A stretch of DNA of 64,000 bases from a virus (IMGVR_UViG_3300042868_005134:1-64000); one strand, 5' to 3'; positions 1 through 7,788 are shown, counted from the stretch's first letter. Translations and numbers: made by a program. Notes: generated from the letters alone by a model not told the origin.

Positions 1-77
1 ATGCCGAACTTGCCGTCAGTAATGGCAGCAAATGCATTTGAGCATACTAACAATAAGGCTAATAATATCTTTTTCAT
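1..77 (-). CDS. Exported protein, 5' end only (partial)
   Basis: The first 25 codons of a gene that runs off the left edge. The ATG lies at 77-75 and overlaps the TGA of the FecR-like gene as ATGA, which argues for a coupled downstream gene. The peptide starts MKKILLALLLVCSNAFA followed by AITDG, a typical Sec signal peptide with an AFA cleavage site. Function cannot be told from this fragment, but its place at the end of the csgF-csgG-curlin-FecR run suggests another envelope or extracellular component of that system. Confidence 0.75.
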   Translation of the reverse strand, partial: MKKILLALLLVCSNAFAAITDGKFG

Positions 78-1246
78 CTGAAATTCTGATTGATAACAAT
101 CTGCCCCACTGCTTTACCGCTGCTAAAGTTCCAGCTGTTAGTCTGCATGTCCTGTGTAACAACGACCTGCACCTGTGTATTGATAGGCATAACCACATTG
201 GCATAGTTTCTACTATTAGGGCTTAAACTTTCATACTGCCAACCAACCTGTTGTGTTTCGCTCTTGTCTTTCCACAATTTCTTAACATAGGGATTTTCAG
301 TGTCACTGACTGCGGCTACATCATTAACTAGTGCATCTTTATTTCCAGCTGTATCTAGTCCAATCTTGGTTCTATTCTCAGGATCTTCGTCACCCTCATT
401 GGCACTACGACCCTGCTTTGCCGAACGAGCACCACCGCCTTCTTTGTTGGCAGCTTGTTGTCGTTCTTCTTTAGCATCATCCTTGTCTTCTTTATCTTCT
501 TTCTTGTCTTTGTTATCTGACTTTTTAGCATCGCCTGTGGCCACTGCGGCAGCACGAGCAGCAGCAATAACATTTAGGCCGGTAGTTGTTCGTGGCGGAT
601 TAACCATTAAATTGTTGCCAATGGCCATACCGTTAAGAGCAACGACAACAGCAGGGCTAGGCATGCCATTTAGTGTTTCGACTAAAGTAGCTTGATAAGG
701 ACGATTCAACTTAACGATACCTGCTGGTGTTTCCACATCAATAGCACCACTGCCACAGGTAAGACCTTTAAGGTTTACATTTTGTTCTATTTCACAACGT
801 GGCATCAGCATGATCATGCTGGCGCCGGTTTCGCTCACAGCCATGACAAAGTCAGTGCCACGAACAGCAATGGCCGCTGTGGGTGTGTTGATTTTTACGT
901 TCTTGGGATCTTTGGCTATACTGCCTGACACATAACGAACTGTTCCTGCGGCTGCTTTAAGCCCTAACTTACCCGCGCCGCTTTTAGGATCATATACAAA
1001 ATCGTCAATAACAAGGCTACTGGACTCAGTAACAGTAACATTTGTATCGTCTTTAAAAACAATCTTAACCTTACCGTTCTTGGTTTCAATCTTGTCATTA
1101 ACTTCAATTACTGTGCCTTTGGCAATCTGGATTGTATCCTTGCCGCGCTTGATAATGGCAGTACCGGACGATTCAGTGACCGACCCAATATTTGCCCATG
1201 TAGAGCATGTTATTAATAAGCCGACAGCAAGGATGGCAATTTTCAT
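74..1246 (-). CDS. Exported FecR-domain protein
   Basis: 390 residues with a Sec signal peptide (ends near CSTWA) and then a FecR-type beta domain at about residues 20-150. It shows the family pattern of alternating beta strands ending in VKINTPTAAIAVRGTDF, where TPTA-x-RGT is the FecR hallmark. The second half (about 240-300) is a Lys/Glu/Asp-rich, probably disordered or coiled stretch, followed by a small C-terminal domain. There is no transmembrane anchor, so it is predicted to be periplasmic or secreted, not a sigma regulator. It follows the curlin gene by 9 bases and overlaps the next exported gene by 4. Its role in curli-type export is inferred only from position. Confidence 0.8.
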   Translation of the reverse strand: MKIAILAVGLLITCSTWANIGSVTESSGTAIIKRGKDTIQIAKGTVIEVNDKIETKNGKVKIVFKDDTNVTVTESSSLVIDDFVYDPKSGAGKLGLKAAAGTVRYVSGSIAKDPKNVKINTPTAAIAVRGTDFVMAVSETGASMIMLMPRCEIEQNVNLKGLTCGSGAIDVETPAGIVKLNRPYQATLVETLNGMPSPAVVVALNGMAIGNNLMVNPPRTTTGLNVIAAARAAAVATGDAKKSDNKDKKEDKEDKDDAKEERQQAANKEGGGARSAKQGRSANEGDEDPENRTKIGLDTAGNKDALVNDVAAVSDTENPYVKKLWKDKSETQQVGWQYESLSPNSRNYANVVMPINTQVQVVVTQDMQTNSWNFSSGKAVGQIVINQNFR

Positions 1247-1255
1247 TGCCAGTCC

Positions 1256-2044
1256 TTAGTTCTTCTGTGTTATATTGAACATGCCACTGTTGGACACACT
1301 CTTGATGTTGATAACGCTGTCAATAGTACCAGTTTGACTCAAGGTAAAAGTATTGCTGTTGCCTGTTAAGTCCACCCAAATACTAGAACCAGCGGCACCT
1401 GTTGAGCGTTGGTTGATATCAAATGTATTAGTGTCACCTACCACTTTGATAGTTTGGCTATGCTTGTTACCAATAGCATCGATACGGAATATATTACTGT
1501 CGCCTGTGACATCAACTGCGCTCTTTAGATCATCGCCAGTACCACGGAATTGGAAATCGTTACTGTCGCCAGTGAACTTCCAATTGAAGTCAGCAGCCTT
1601 ACATCCCGATAATGCTGTAGTACCATCGCTGGCATTCCCGTAACCGCAGGCAGCATCAACTCTATTGTTGTCACCAATTTGCTGAATAGTGATGTTAACA
1701 CCTTGTCCAGTTCCGGTGGTGTTGTTTACCGCTTCTAAACTGATTTCATTGTTAACACCAATTTGACGAGTAACGATGGTTTGGTCAATACCACGTAGGT
1801 ATATAGGGCGGCCGCCACTGCCAGCAGCATTGCCTGTGCCGTCTTGTGTCATATTGACATTAGGGTTGTCACCGCTTTGGTCGATAAAAATTTTGTTGGT
1901 TGTAGCAATGGCCAATGCAGCTGTTGCGTTGGGACTAACTGTGACCATGTTTGGAATCACAGGCGCACTTGGTGCTGACACAGCGGTCTGGGCCATTACT
2001 GGAAATGCCGCTGCTAATAATATTGTTATAATTGTTTTTTTCAT
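1256..2044 (-). CDS. Curlin-repeat (CsgA/CsgB-like) secreted protein
   Basis: 262 residues with a signal peptide (MKKTIITILLAAAFPVMA). The mature part is rich in Asn, Gln, Gly, Ser and Thr and carries spaced repeats of the type hydrophobic-x-G-D/N-S/T-N-x-F/I (for example VTGDSNIFRID, VVGDTNTFDIN, LTGNSNTFTLS) plus QQIGDNN and a final NITQKN. This resembles curlin repeats, which form beta-solenoid amyloid. Repeat spacing is less regular than in E. coli CsgA and there is a two-Cys insert near residues 130-150. It lies directly downstream of csgG with an AGGAGA ribosome site, so it is the likely cargo of the CsgG pore. Amyloid formation is inferred, not shown. Confidence 0.75.
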   Translation of the reverse strand: MKKTIITILLAAAFPVMAQTAVSAPSAPVIPNMVTVSPNATAALAIATTNKIFIDQSGDNPNVNMTQDGTGNAAGSGGRPIYLRGIDQTIVTRQIGVNNEISLEAVNNTTGTGQGVNITIQQIGDNNRVDAACGYGNASDGTTALSGCKAADFNWKFTGDSNDFQFRGTGDDLKSAVDVTGDSNIFRIDAIGNKHSQTIKVVGDTNTFDINQRSTGAAGSSIWVDLTGNSNTFTLSQTGTIDSVINIKSVSNSGMFNITQKN

Positions 2045-2072
2045 TATATTCTCCTAACCTTGTGGGTTATTT

Positions 2073-3026
2073 TTATTTTGTTGATGTGATTGGGTTTCCG
2101 TTGCCATCAACTGCGTTTGTTGTAACTTGGTTTGATCCCACAGTTTTTCCGCTATCGGACTGCTGTGGTGCGGGTGTAGCTTTGGTTGTGTCCTGGGCCT
2201 TGGTTTGTGTTTGAACCAACTCATTAGGTTTCTCCTTGAATTTCCACAAGCCGTTGCGTTCGCCTTTATTAATCAACTCGATAACTGCTGTTTCAATAGC
2301 TGAACGAAGAGCATAGTTACCTGGTTCGTTGAATGTTTGGCTAGAGTCAAACTCAAATGCTTGAGTAGCTTGGTTGAAAAACTTCAACGCTGTGGCGCCA
2401 TCGGCGGTGCTGAGCAAGTTCTTCTCCACTGTTACTGTGGTTAAGACTTCGCCAGTTTGAACACTGACTAGACGTAAACTGATAACAACCACGTCCTGTG
2501 TGTAGGCAGTCTGTGCTCCGATACCAAATATTCTAGCACCTGTTCCGCCTGTTAGTGTGTTGCTGTTGTAGTCAATGATGCCGCCTTCTAGTATAACGCC
2601 GGCCATCTGTAATGGAGGTAGCATTTTAGCGTTAGCACCGTCATAGATTTCACGAGTCTGTTTAATCATCTGACGCTCTTTTAACAAGTTGTCAAGGCCA
2701 ACACGTTCAACAACTGTGAACCATTGACGATTGCCAACTTCTTGTAAACTTTTCATTAGGTATGCTTCTGCACCCTGTGTAACTGCTGTAGAGAACAAGC
2801 TGAGTGTTGAACTTGGTTTACGCTGTCCTGTTAGGTCTTTAAATCCATACACTGCTACTGTTACTGCTGGGCCTGCTGGTGCGGGCACATTGGCAAAACT
2901 CTTGTTGATAGTGTTTGAAACTGTGGCTTCTTCTTTGATTTTTGTGTTACCCAATGGGCGTACTGTTGAGCAGCCTGCTAGAGCTACTACGGCTAGTGTG
3001 ATTAAGGATAGTTTGATTGCGTTCAT
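2073..3026 (-). CDS. csgG: CsgG-family outer-membrane curli secretion lipoprotein
   Basis: 317 residues. It has a lipoprotein signal peptide with lipobox LAGC, then the CsgG fold across residues 45-270. Segments matching E. coli CsgG by eye include VAVYGFKDLTGQRKP, FSTAV, VVERVGLDNLL, GGIIDYNSNT, GGTGARIFGIGA and ALRSAIETAVIELI. The last 50 residues are a Gln/Thr/Asn-rich tail not found in E. coli. CsgG forms a nonameric outer-membrane pore that exports curlins. In the constriction loop, E. coli YPASNF is replaced by SSTLSLF, so the Tyr and Asn that gate the channel appear lost while Phe is kept. The gene starts 9 bases after csgF, and no csgE is visible. Confidence 0.95.
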   Translation of the reverse strand: MNAIKLSLITLAVVALAGCSTVRPLGNTKIKEEATVSNTINKSFANVPAPAGPAVTVAVYGFKDLTGQRKPSSTLSLFSTAVTQGAEAYLMKSLQEVGNRQWFTVVERVGLDNLLKERQMIKQTREIYDGANAKMLPPLQMAGVILEGGIIDYNSNTLTGGTGARIFGIGAQTAYTQDVVVISLRLVSVQTGEVLTTVTVEKNLLSTADGATALKFFNQATQAFEFDSSQTFNEPGNYALRSAIETAVIELINKGERNGLWKFKEKPNELVQTQTKAQDTTKATPAPQQSDSGKTVGSNQVTTNAVDGNGNPITSTK

Positions 3027-3035
3027 ATGTTCTCC

Positions 3036-3515
3036 TTAAAAACTAAAACTGGCAATTGGAACTACTACTGTAGTCACTGTGCCTTTGGCATCCACCACTG
3101 TTAGTGTGACTTTGTCATTGGCTTTTGCCCAAGTAACTGTATTACCATCTAGGGCAAAAGTTCCAGTTGTTGGATTGACACAACCAGGAATTGCTGTGCC
3201 ATCTGCGGCACTACATTTGTTTGTGAATAGGTTGTTGCTTAACTGTGTGGCCAGTTGAGCATATATTTGACTTTGAAACAGACTCATAAATCTATTCAAA
3301 GGAGTGTTTAGCAGTTCTGCTTCTGCTTTGGCAATGGCAGCTTTTTTGTCTGCTTCGATAGCGTCTTTACGTGACTTTTCAATACTGTCAATCGTCAAGA
3401 CGTGGCTGCTGAATCCAATGCCGCTAAAGGCTGGATTTTTAAATTGTTGTACTAGCTCTGCTTGCGACACTGTCGCAATCGCACTTAGACTTAGTGATAC
3501 TAAGATTTTTTTCAT
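3036..3515 (-). CDS. csgF: CsgF-like curli assembly protein
   Basis: 159 residues with a signal peptide ending SQA. The mature N-terminus ELVQQFKNPAFSG matches the CsgF signature TFQFRNPNFGG, the segment known to insert into the CsgG channel and form its second constriction. A helical Ala/Glu/Lys region follows (about 45-80), then FMSLFQSQIYAQLATQLS, corresponding to the CsgF helix, and a C-terminal beta domain with a two-Cys insert. It is first in the curli-type operon, directly upstream of csgG. The FKNPAF motif plus the neighbour makes the call firm, although overall identity to bacterial CsgF looks low. Confidence 0.9.
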   Translation of the reverse strand: MKKILVSLSLSAIATVSQAELVQQFKNPAFSGIGFSSHVLTIDSIEKSRKDAIEADKKAAIAKAEAELLNTPLNRFMSLFQSQIYAQLATQLSNNLFTNKCSAADGTAIPGCVNPTTGTFALDGNTVTWAKANDKVTLTVVDAKGTVTTVVVPIASFSF

Positions 3516-3526
3516 CGGTTCGCTCC

Positions 3527-3548
3527 CGGTTACAAAAGTATTTAACCG
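3527..3548 (-). promoter_or_regulatory. Candidate late promoter and inverted repeat before csgF
   Basis: Upstream of csgF the minus strand reads GGTTAAATACT (TAAATA core at 3544-3539), 24 bases before the ATG. A 6-bp inverted repeat, CGGTTA/TAACCG with a 10-base gap, frames the core (3527-3532 and 3543-3548). The TAAATA core matches the T4-like late promoter pattern seen elsewhere in this window. No sigma70-type -35 was seen. Confidence 0.4.
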
Positions 3549-3575
3549 AAAGCTGCGATAGATTAAACTCTACTA

Positions 3576-3947
3576 TTAAAGGATAATTAAAATGTATGCC
3601 ATTGCCATATAGCATACTTGATGGGCTAGTTGATCTAGGCCAAACTGGTTCCAAAACAATGGTTTAGTATTGTCCTTACAACCGTATTTTACTTTTGTGT
3701 AATCGATTGTGTAATGTAGTATACCTTCTACGAACACGATAGGAATGATTAACTGAGCATTAATTGGAAATAATATTGCGAAAACCAGTAAGGCAACCAA
3801 CGAGCACCAGATATGATCCATAGTATGACTTATGCCGATCGGGTCTAACCACACGCCTTTTTTGATAGTTTGCATGTAGGTTTGAATCTTAAAATCAGCG
3901 TACCAGTGCTTGATTTGTAGCAGGGTTAAAAGTGCTAGTATTTCCAT
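3576..3947 (-). CDS. DUF3307-like small membrane protein
   Basis: 123 residues with about three hydrophobic helices. It shows the polar pattern I associate with DUF3307: an early WYADFKIQT, a central HTMDHIWCS, then ILHYTIDYTKVKYG and FGLDQLAHQVCY, that is conserved H/D/Q residues within membrane helices. Function unknown. It stands between the curli operon and the 596-residue protein. There is no Shine-Dalgarno sequence: the ATG is only 7 bases after a TAAATA core (3960-3955), one of several genes here with a leaderless-looking start. Confidence 0.6.
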   Translation of the reverse strand: MEILALLTLLQIKHWYADFKIQTYMQTIKKGVWLDPIGISHTMDHIWCSLVALLVFAILFPINAQLIIPIVFVEGILHYTIDYTKVKYGCKDNTKPLFWNQFGLDQLAHQVCYMAMAYILIIL

Positions 3948-4000
3948 GTGTTTTTATTTATTAAAACACAGAGGGAGATTTTAGTAAAAAAGGCCAGTTA

Positions 4001-5791
4001 TTAGCTCGAAATTATACTAGCGTTATAGGATGGTGTTGGAGTTTGTTGGGCATCGTTCCAGTTGAATCCACTTGTGATTACAACTGTACCGTTTTGGATT
4101 TTATCTAAGAAATCTGTAGGATCGCCACCTGATCCACGCATAATTGTATAATCTAGTGTAGTAGTGTTTAAAAACATAATATTTTCAACACCGTCTTCTA
4201 AATGGTAACTTACGAAAGAAATAGCAGTTACAGCTTTGTTCATTTCTTCAAAATTAACAGACTTACCGTTCCTAGCAATAGCTTTTCCTATCATACCTTC
4301 TGGAGAATCTATACCTAGTTCTTCCATGTGCTGTTTAACAGCGCCCCAGTTGTTTACAATAGACTTCATCGTGTTAAGAAACAAACCAACTGTTTCTGCA
4401 CGTGTGCTGTGCGGTAGTACTTCGTTGTTTAACGCATCGAAGCCTTTCTTATTCCAGTTATACTTTGACGCAGTTTTACCCGATGAAAGGTTAACCATGT
4501 TCGAACTGTACTGTTTAGACTTAACCGAAACAGGATTGCCTTTTTTATCTGTATTTTGGAATGTAGCAGTGGGAGGAGCGTTCTTTTGTATAAGTTCATC
4601 GATAACTTGACTCCAGATTTTCCAACCTGTTGTTGCTTTACCAATGCCCTTACTATTCAAACGGCCACCGTTCTTTTTACCTGCTTTAATCTCATACATC
4701 TCGCCATTGATTTCCAAGTCGCCGTGCGTTTCGGCTTTTCTAGTTGGGCTACCCATCATAGAAAGAGCCATTTCACCAGGACCTACAGCGCCGGATGTTG
4801 TACCTGGACTGTATTCAAAGATATTGTTTTCAGGTCTTGTAAACAAGTCGAACACATCAGCCCATTGGCCATTTAATGCGTCGCGGATGTTTCCGCGATC
4901 TTGTCCAACTACTGCTGTCATGTCGATAACTTTCTTATCAACACATGCTTTTAAGAAGTTTTTAATTTGATCAGGTGTTACGCTTGTTTCACGCTTGTTA
5001 GCCATTTCAATGATTAAGCCAAACAATGCTTGTCTTAGTGTACTAGTAAACTGCTGTGCGTTAACGATTTTTTTCTTTTGTGCAGCTTTTAACGAGCTAG
5101 TATCGATGCTATCGATAGTTTCACTATAGCCTTGTACACGATCACCTAATACTGTTAAGTAGCCAGCAATGTCTTTTAAGAACTTGTCGGCTTCTTCTTT
5201 TTGCTTCTTGTATAAGTCACGCTCTTCGACTGCCGCTTTAAAGCCTTTAAAAGTAGCTGTAGCACTTTCTAACTGTTGATTAGCAAACTGTAATCCGCGA
5301 TCACGTAATTGTGTTTCTTTTGGTGTTTCGGGCTCAACTGATTCTAAGTAACGAATTTCTTCTTTGATAGTTTCTAAGTTGGCTTTGGCTGCTTCTAACT
5401 GATCTGGAAAATGATATTCGCGTCTTCTGTTATATTTTACACCTTCTGTTACAGGCGCTTCTGGAGCAATCGGTGACACTGCTTGGGCAGGTTGTACTGA
5501 AGCAGGCACTGGTTGTACTGGGGCAGGAGCAGGCACTGGGGCAGGAGCAGGCGCTGGAGCAGACTGAGCCAGAGTAGACTTTGCCCTAAAGTATTCTGTA
5601 AACTTGCCAATACCATCAATAATCTTTTCTAGCGTATCGTTAAATTTAACTAGTCGCTGTCCGTCTTCTTCGGGTATTTTGTCAGTTACTGAAGTTAACA
5701 AGTTTACAGTATGTAAAGCATTGTTTGCTGTTAGTCGAGGGTCTGCGGCAGCTTCGTAAAGGTTGGTGATTTTAAATTCGCGAAATCTCAT
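4001..5791 (-). CDS. Putative capsid-targeted protein with PD-(D/E)XK-like motif
   Basis: 596 residues, no family recognised with certainty. It begins MRFREFKITNLYEAAAD. The basic/EF start and the LYE-A site resemble a T4 capsid-targeting sequence with its prohead-protease cleavage site (L/I-x-E before A/S/G). A Pro/Ala linker lies near residues 75-110, then coiled coil to about 240. In the C-terminal half D358, E367 and K369 in HGDLEINGEMYEIKAGKK fit the D...E-x-K pattern of PD-(D/E)XK nucleases. The start codon sits 7 bases after a TAAATA core (5804-5799) with no ribosome site. An injected internal head protein with nuclease activity is a reasonable but unproven idea. Confidence 0.55.
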   Translation of the reverse strand: MRFREFKITNLYEAAADPRLTANNALHTVNLLTSVTDKIPEEDGQRLVKFNDTLEKIIDGIGKFTEYFRAKSTLAQSAPAPAPAPVPAPAPVQPVPASVQPAQAVSPIAPEAPVTEGVKYNRRREYHFPDQLEAAKANLETIKEEIRYLESVEPETPKETQLRDRGLQFANQQLESATATFKGFKAAVEERDLYKKQKEEADKFLKDIAGYLTVLGDRVQGYSETIDSIDTSSLKAAQKKKIVNAQQFTSTLRQALFGLIIEMANKRETSVTPDQIKNFLKACVDKKVIDMTAVVGQDRGNIRDALNGQWADVFDLFTRPENNIFEYSPGTTSGAVGPGEMALSMMGSPTRKAETHGDLEINGEMYEIKAGKKNGGRLNSKGIGKATTGWKIWSQVIDELIQKNAPPTATFQNTDKKGNPVSVKSKQYSSNMVNLSSGKTASKYNWNKKGFDALNNEVLPHSTRAETVGLFLNTMKSIVNNWGAVKQHMEELGIDSPEGMIGKAIARNGKSVNFEEMNKAVTAISFVSYHLEDGVENIMFLNTTTLDYTIMRGSGGDPTDFLDKIQNGTVVITSGFNWNDAQQTPTPSYNASIISS

Positions 5792-5801
5792 AGTTTAATA
5801 T

Positions 5802-6482
5802 TTAGCGAATTTCAGGGAACAAGCAGTCCTGAATGAACACTTTTACATCTTCTTCGTTTAGCCCTAGACTAGCCATAACTTTAGGAGTATGCGGATTCTG
5901 CTTTTGATTCTGTGCGTAGAAGTTCTGTGCGTCTTTAGTGCTTTCCACAGTATTATTAGTTTCTGACACAGTGGCAAGGTAATGATTTAAATTCTTACGT
6001 GCCATGGCAAGAATCTGAGTTAGCTCTTCGCCTTCGCTTACATTGCCTGCTGCCACCATGTGTTTGGTAAAAATACGTTGTGCCCAATCGGGTAATGGGC
6101 GTGGCTTGTTCCATTCTAGCTTGCTAGATTCATGTTCGAACCAGTCAATCATAGGATGGGCTGGATCTCCGGCGGGACTGAAATCATGAAAACAACCGGT
6201 AATTTTATTCTTACCTGCTACTACATCAAAGCCAAATATTGGTGCTGGATTGTGTAAGTGCGGAAACACACAGCAATGCATCATCCAAAGACCCCGAGTG
6301 TCTCTAGCATCTACTATGTCAATGTGCGCTCTACGGTAACTGTCGCTTTCCCACACCAAGTTAACCCACCCTGGTTTGTTAAAACGATCCATATTTTTTT
6401 CATGTAATAACCAGCCGCTGTTGTGAAAGGCTATTTCGAAATATTCTTGTACATCTACAAGTGTGTTCCAAACTTGACTCAT
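5802..6482 (-). CDS. pcyX: Ferredoxin-dependent bilin reductase, PcyX type
   Basis: 226 residues of the HY2/PcyA family. Core segments are RRAHIDIVDAR, MMHCCVFPHL, APIFGFDVVAGKNKIT and CFHDFSPAG. The HC-x-FP His and the Asp of HDFSP align with catalytic His88 and Asp105 of PcyA. At the PcyA Glu76 position I read Asp (HIDI). The enzyme reduces biliverdin with ferredoxin; phage PcyX is known to make phycoerythrobilin. The ATG at 6482 overlaps the heme oxygenase TGA as ATGA, which decides this start over longer in-frame alternatives. Substrate comes from the upstream heme oxygenase. PebS or PcyA activity cannot be excluded from sequence alone. Confidence 0.85.
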   Translation of the reverse strand: MSQVWNTLVDVQEYFEIAFHNSGWLLHEKNMDRFNKPGWVNLVWESDSYRRAHIDIVDARDTRGLWMMHCCVFPHLHNPAPIFGFDVVAGKNKITGCFHDFSPAGDPAHPMIDWFEHESSKLEWNKPRPLPDWAQRIFTKHMVAAGNVSEGEELTQILAMARKNLNHYLATVSETNNTVESTKDAQNFYAQNQKQNPHTPKVMASLGLNEEDVKVFIQDCLFPEIR

Positions 6483-7018
6483 AATTCTGTGTTCAACGCT
6501 TTCATCAGTTTGATAGCCCACTCGAAAGCCACTCGAGCTTCATCGCCCAGGTCATCTGTGAGTTCTGCTCTAATTGCTGCCTTAAGAGCTTCTGAATCTT
6601 TAAACTGATAAAATCTGCCTTGTCCTGGAACTTTTTTAGCAATTATTTGTCCGCCAAACAAATCGCCCATGTGTCTACAGTACAGGTGAGCCTTGACTAG
6701 ATGTTTACGATCACTGTAGTTGAGTGCTAGTAAATATTGATAGTAATCAATAGTTGCGGGCAACCATTTAAGTTGATGGTTGGGTCCGACTAGTTCAATA
6801 CAATCTTGATAAATTTTATGTGCTCGTTCAATGTCGGGTAAGTTTTTTAACATACCCTGGCTATTTGCAGCTACCTCAATGCCGTTATAAACAAGTGTCA
6901 TTTGCCAAAGATAATTGGCGTATTCTTCTGTTGAAATACTGCCTGTAACTAATTTTTTGGCAAACAGCGTTCGTTCTGCGTCCGTGTGTAAATCTTTTGT
7001 TATGTCTCGTAAGCTCAT
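6479..7018 (-). CDS. hemO: Heme oxygenase
   Basis: 179 residues, compact for the family. The proximal heme ligand lies in DLHTDAERT and the distal helix in YCRHMGDLFGGQIIAKKVPG, matching the GDLSGGQ signature. It cleaves heme to biliverdin, iron and CO using reduced ferredoxin or a similar donor. Both ends overlap neighbours by ATGA: clpS upstream and the bilin reductase downstream. So all three should be translated from one message, with biliverdin passing to the reductase. Paired phage heme oxygenase and PcyX cassettes have been described from oceanic viral sequences. Iron release may also matter, given the Fe-S and ribonucleotide reductase genes nearby. Confidence 0.93.
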   Translation of the reverse strand: MSLRDITKDLHTDAERTLFAKKLVTGSISTEEYANYLWQMTLVYNGIEVAANSQGMLKNLPDIERAHKIYQDCIELVGPNHQLKWLPATIDYYQYLLALNYSDRKHLVKAHLYCRHMGDLFGGQIIAKKVPGQGRFYQFKDSEALKAAIRAELTDDLGDEARVAFEWAIKLMKALNTEL

Positions 7019-7317
7019 TCTTCCTCCATCTTTATTTGAAGCGGAAAACCGTTGCTTCTTGCGAGTTGTGTTGACTCTACTGCTTTTGCTTCAGCAATTT
7101 CAAAACTGTACACACCAGCAACGCCGCTGCCTGTATTATGTACCTCTATTGTGATTCCTTTAGCAGTTTCCTGAGTGTGCTTGAAGATATCTGTAAGTAT
7201 ACCCACAACAAAATCCATGGGTGTTGTTTCGTCATTTAGTAGTAATACTTTCCAACGTTTAGGTTCATGAATTTTCTGTTTGATTTTTTCATCAATTTGA
7301 ATTTCGGTAGTTGACAT
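7015..7317 (-). CDS. clpS: ClpS-like N-end-rule protease adaptor
   Basis: 100 residues from the ATG at 7317, chosen over an upstream TTG because GGAGA lies 6-10 bases before it. It has a flexible charged N-terminus, then WKVLLLNDETTPMDFVVGIL, a matching VH residue and GSGVAGVYSFEIAEAKA, all ClpS hallmarks. The ND-T-PMD segment forms the N-degron pocket with the later His. ClpS delivers proteins with destabilising N-termini to ClpAP. The ORF is followed with a 4-base overlap by heme oxygenase. In a phage it could redirect host proteolysis or compete with host ClpS; this is inference. Confidence 0.92.
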   Translation of the reverse strand: MSTTEIQIDEKIKQKIHEPKRWKVLLLNDETTPMDFVVGILTDIFKHTQETAKGITIEVHNTGSGVAGVYSFEIAEAKAVESTQLARSNGFPLQIKMEEE

Positions 7318-7333
7318 AATATTCTCCAAAAGT

Positions 7334-7365
7334 GGGAGAGAACAACTCCCCCGGTTTTATATTTA
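7334..7365 (-). promoter_or_regulatory. Candidate late promoter plus 5' hairpin before clpS
   Basis: The minus strand reads GTAAATATAA over the hsp20 stop codon (TAAATA at 7365-7360). Seven bases on, at the expected transcript start, is a hairpin GGGAG/CTCCC (7350-7346 with 7338-7334, 7-base loop). The clpS ribosome site follows. The same promoter-hairpin-ribosome-site order recurs at four other genes. Confidence 0.45.
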
Positions 7366-7788
7366 CTTGATTTCGATTCTACGAGGCTTAAGAGCTTCTG
7401 GTACAAGACGGTGTATGTCAATTTGTAACATACCGTGTTCTACTTTGGCGCCGCGAACTTCCATATACTCAGCAAGAGTAAATGTCTGTTCAAAGTCACG
7501 AGCTGCCAATCCACGATGTAAGTACTCAACTCCAGCATCTGCGTTGGGTCGATTTTTAATACCACGAATTGTTAATTGGTCCTGATCCACTTCTACAGTA
7601 ACTTCTTCTTTATTGAAGCCTGCCACTGCAACTTCAATAGCATACGTATCGTCGCTATATTTTACAATATTGTGCGGAGGATAGTTACCATTTTGGTGAT
7701 GTGTCGCACTGAAGTAGCGATCAAATCCTACTAGTGCTCTACTTAGTTGGGCAAGGTCTGCCGCGTTGATAGTTCTTAGCTGTGTCAT
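7363..7788 (-). CDS. hsp20: Small heat-shock protein (Hsp20, IbpA-like)
   Basis: 141 residues, close to E. coli IbpA in length and pattern. It has a GFDRYF segment before the alpha-crystallin domain, then YPPHNIVKYSDDTYAIEVAVAGF, a conserved YLHRGLAARDFEQTFTLAEY, VRGAKVEHGMLQIDI and the terminal PEALKPRRIEIK. It is an ATP-independent holdase that keeps unfolding proteins soluble for DnaK. It sits between dnaK and clpS in the same direction, with AAGGAGA before the ATG. T4-like cyanophages commonly carry hsp20; this one is of the proteobacterial IbpA type. Confidence 0.95.
   Translation of the reverse strand: MTQLRTINAADLAQLSRALVGFDRYFSATHHQNGNYPPHNIVKYSDDTYAIEVAVAGFNKEEVTVEVDQDQLTIRGIKNRPNADAGVEYLHRGLAARDFEQTFTLAEYMEVRGAKVEHGMLQIDIHRLVPEALKPRRIEIK

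Noticed and set aside
300-695. Plus-strand Ser/Leu-rich open frame opposite the FecR-like gene
   Set aside because: It is the antisense of a Lys/Glu-rich coding stretch, has no ribosome site and no recognisable domain.
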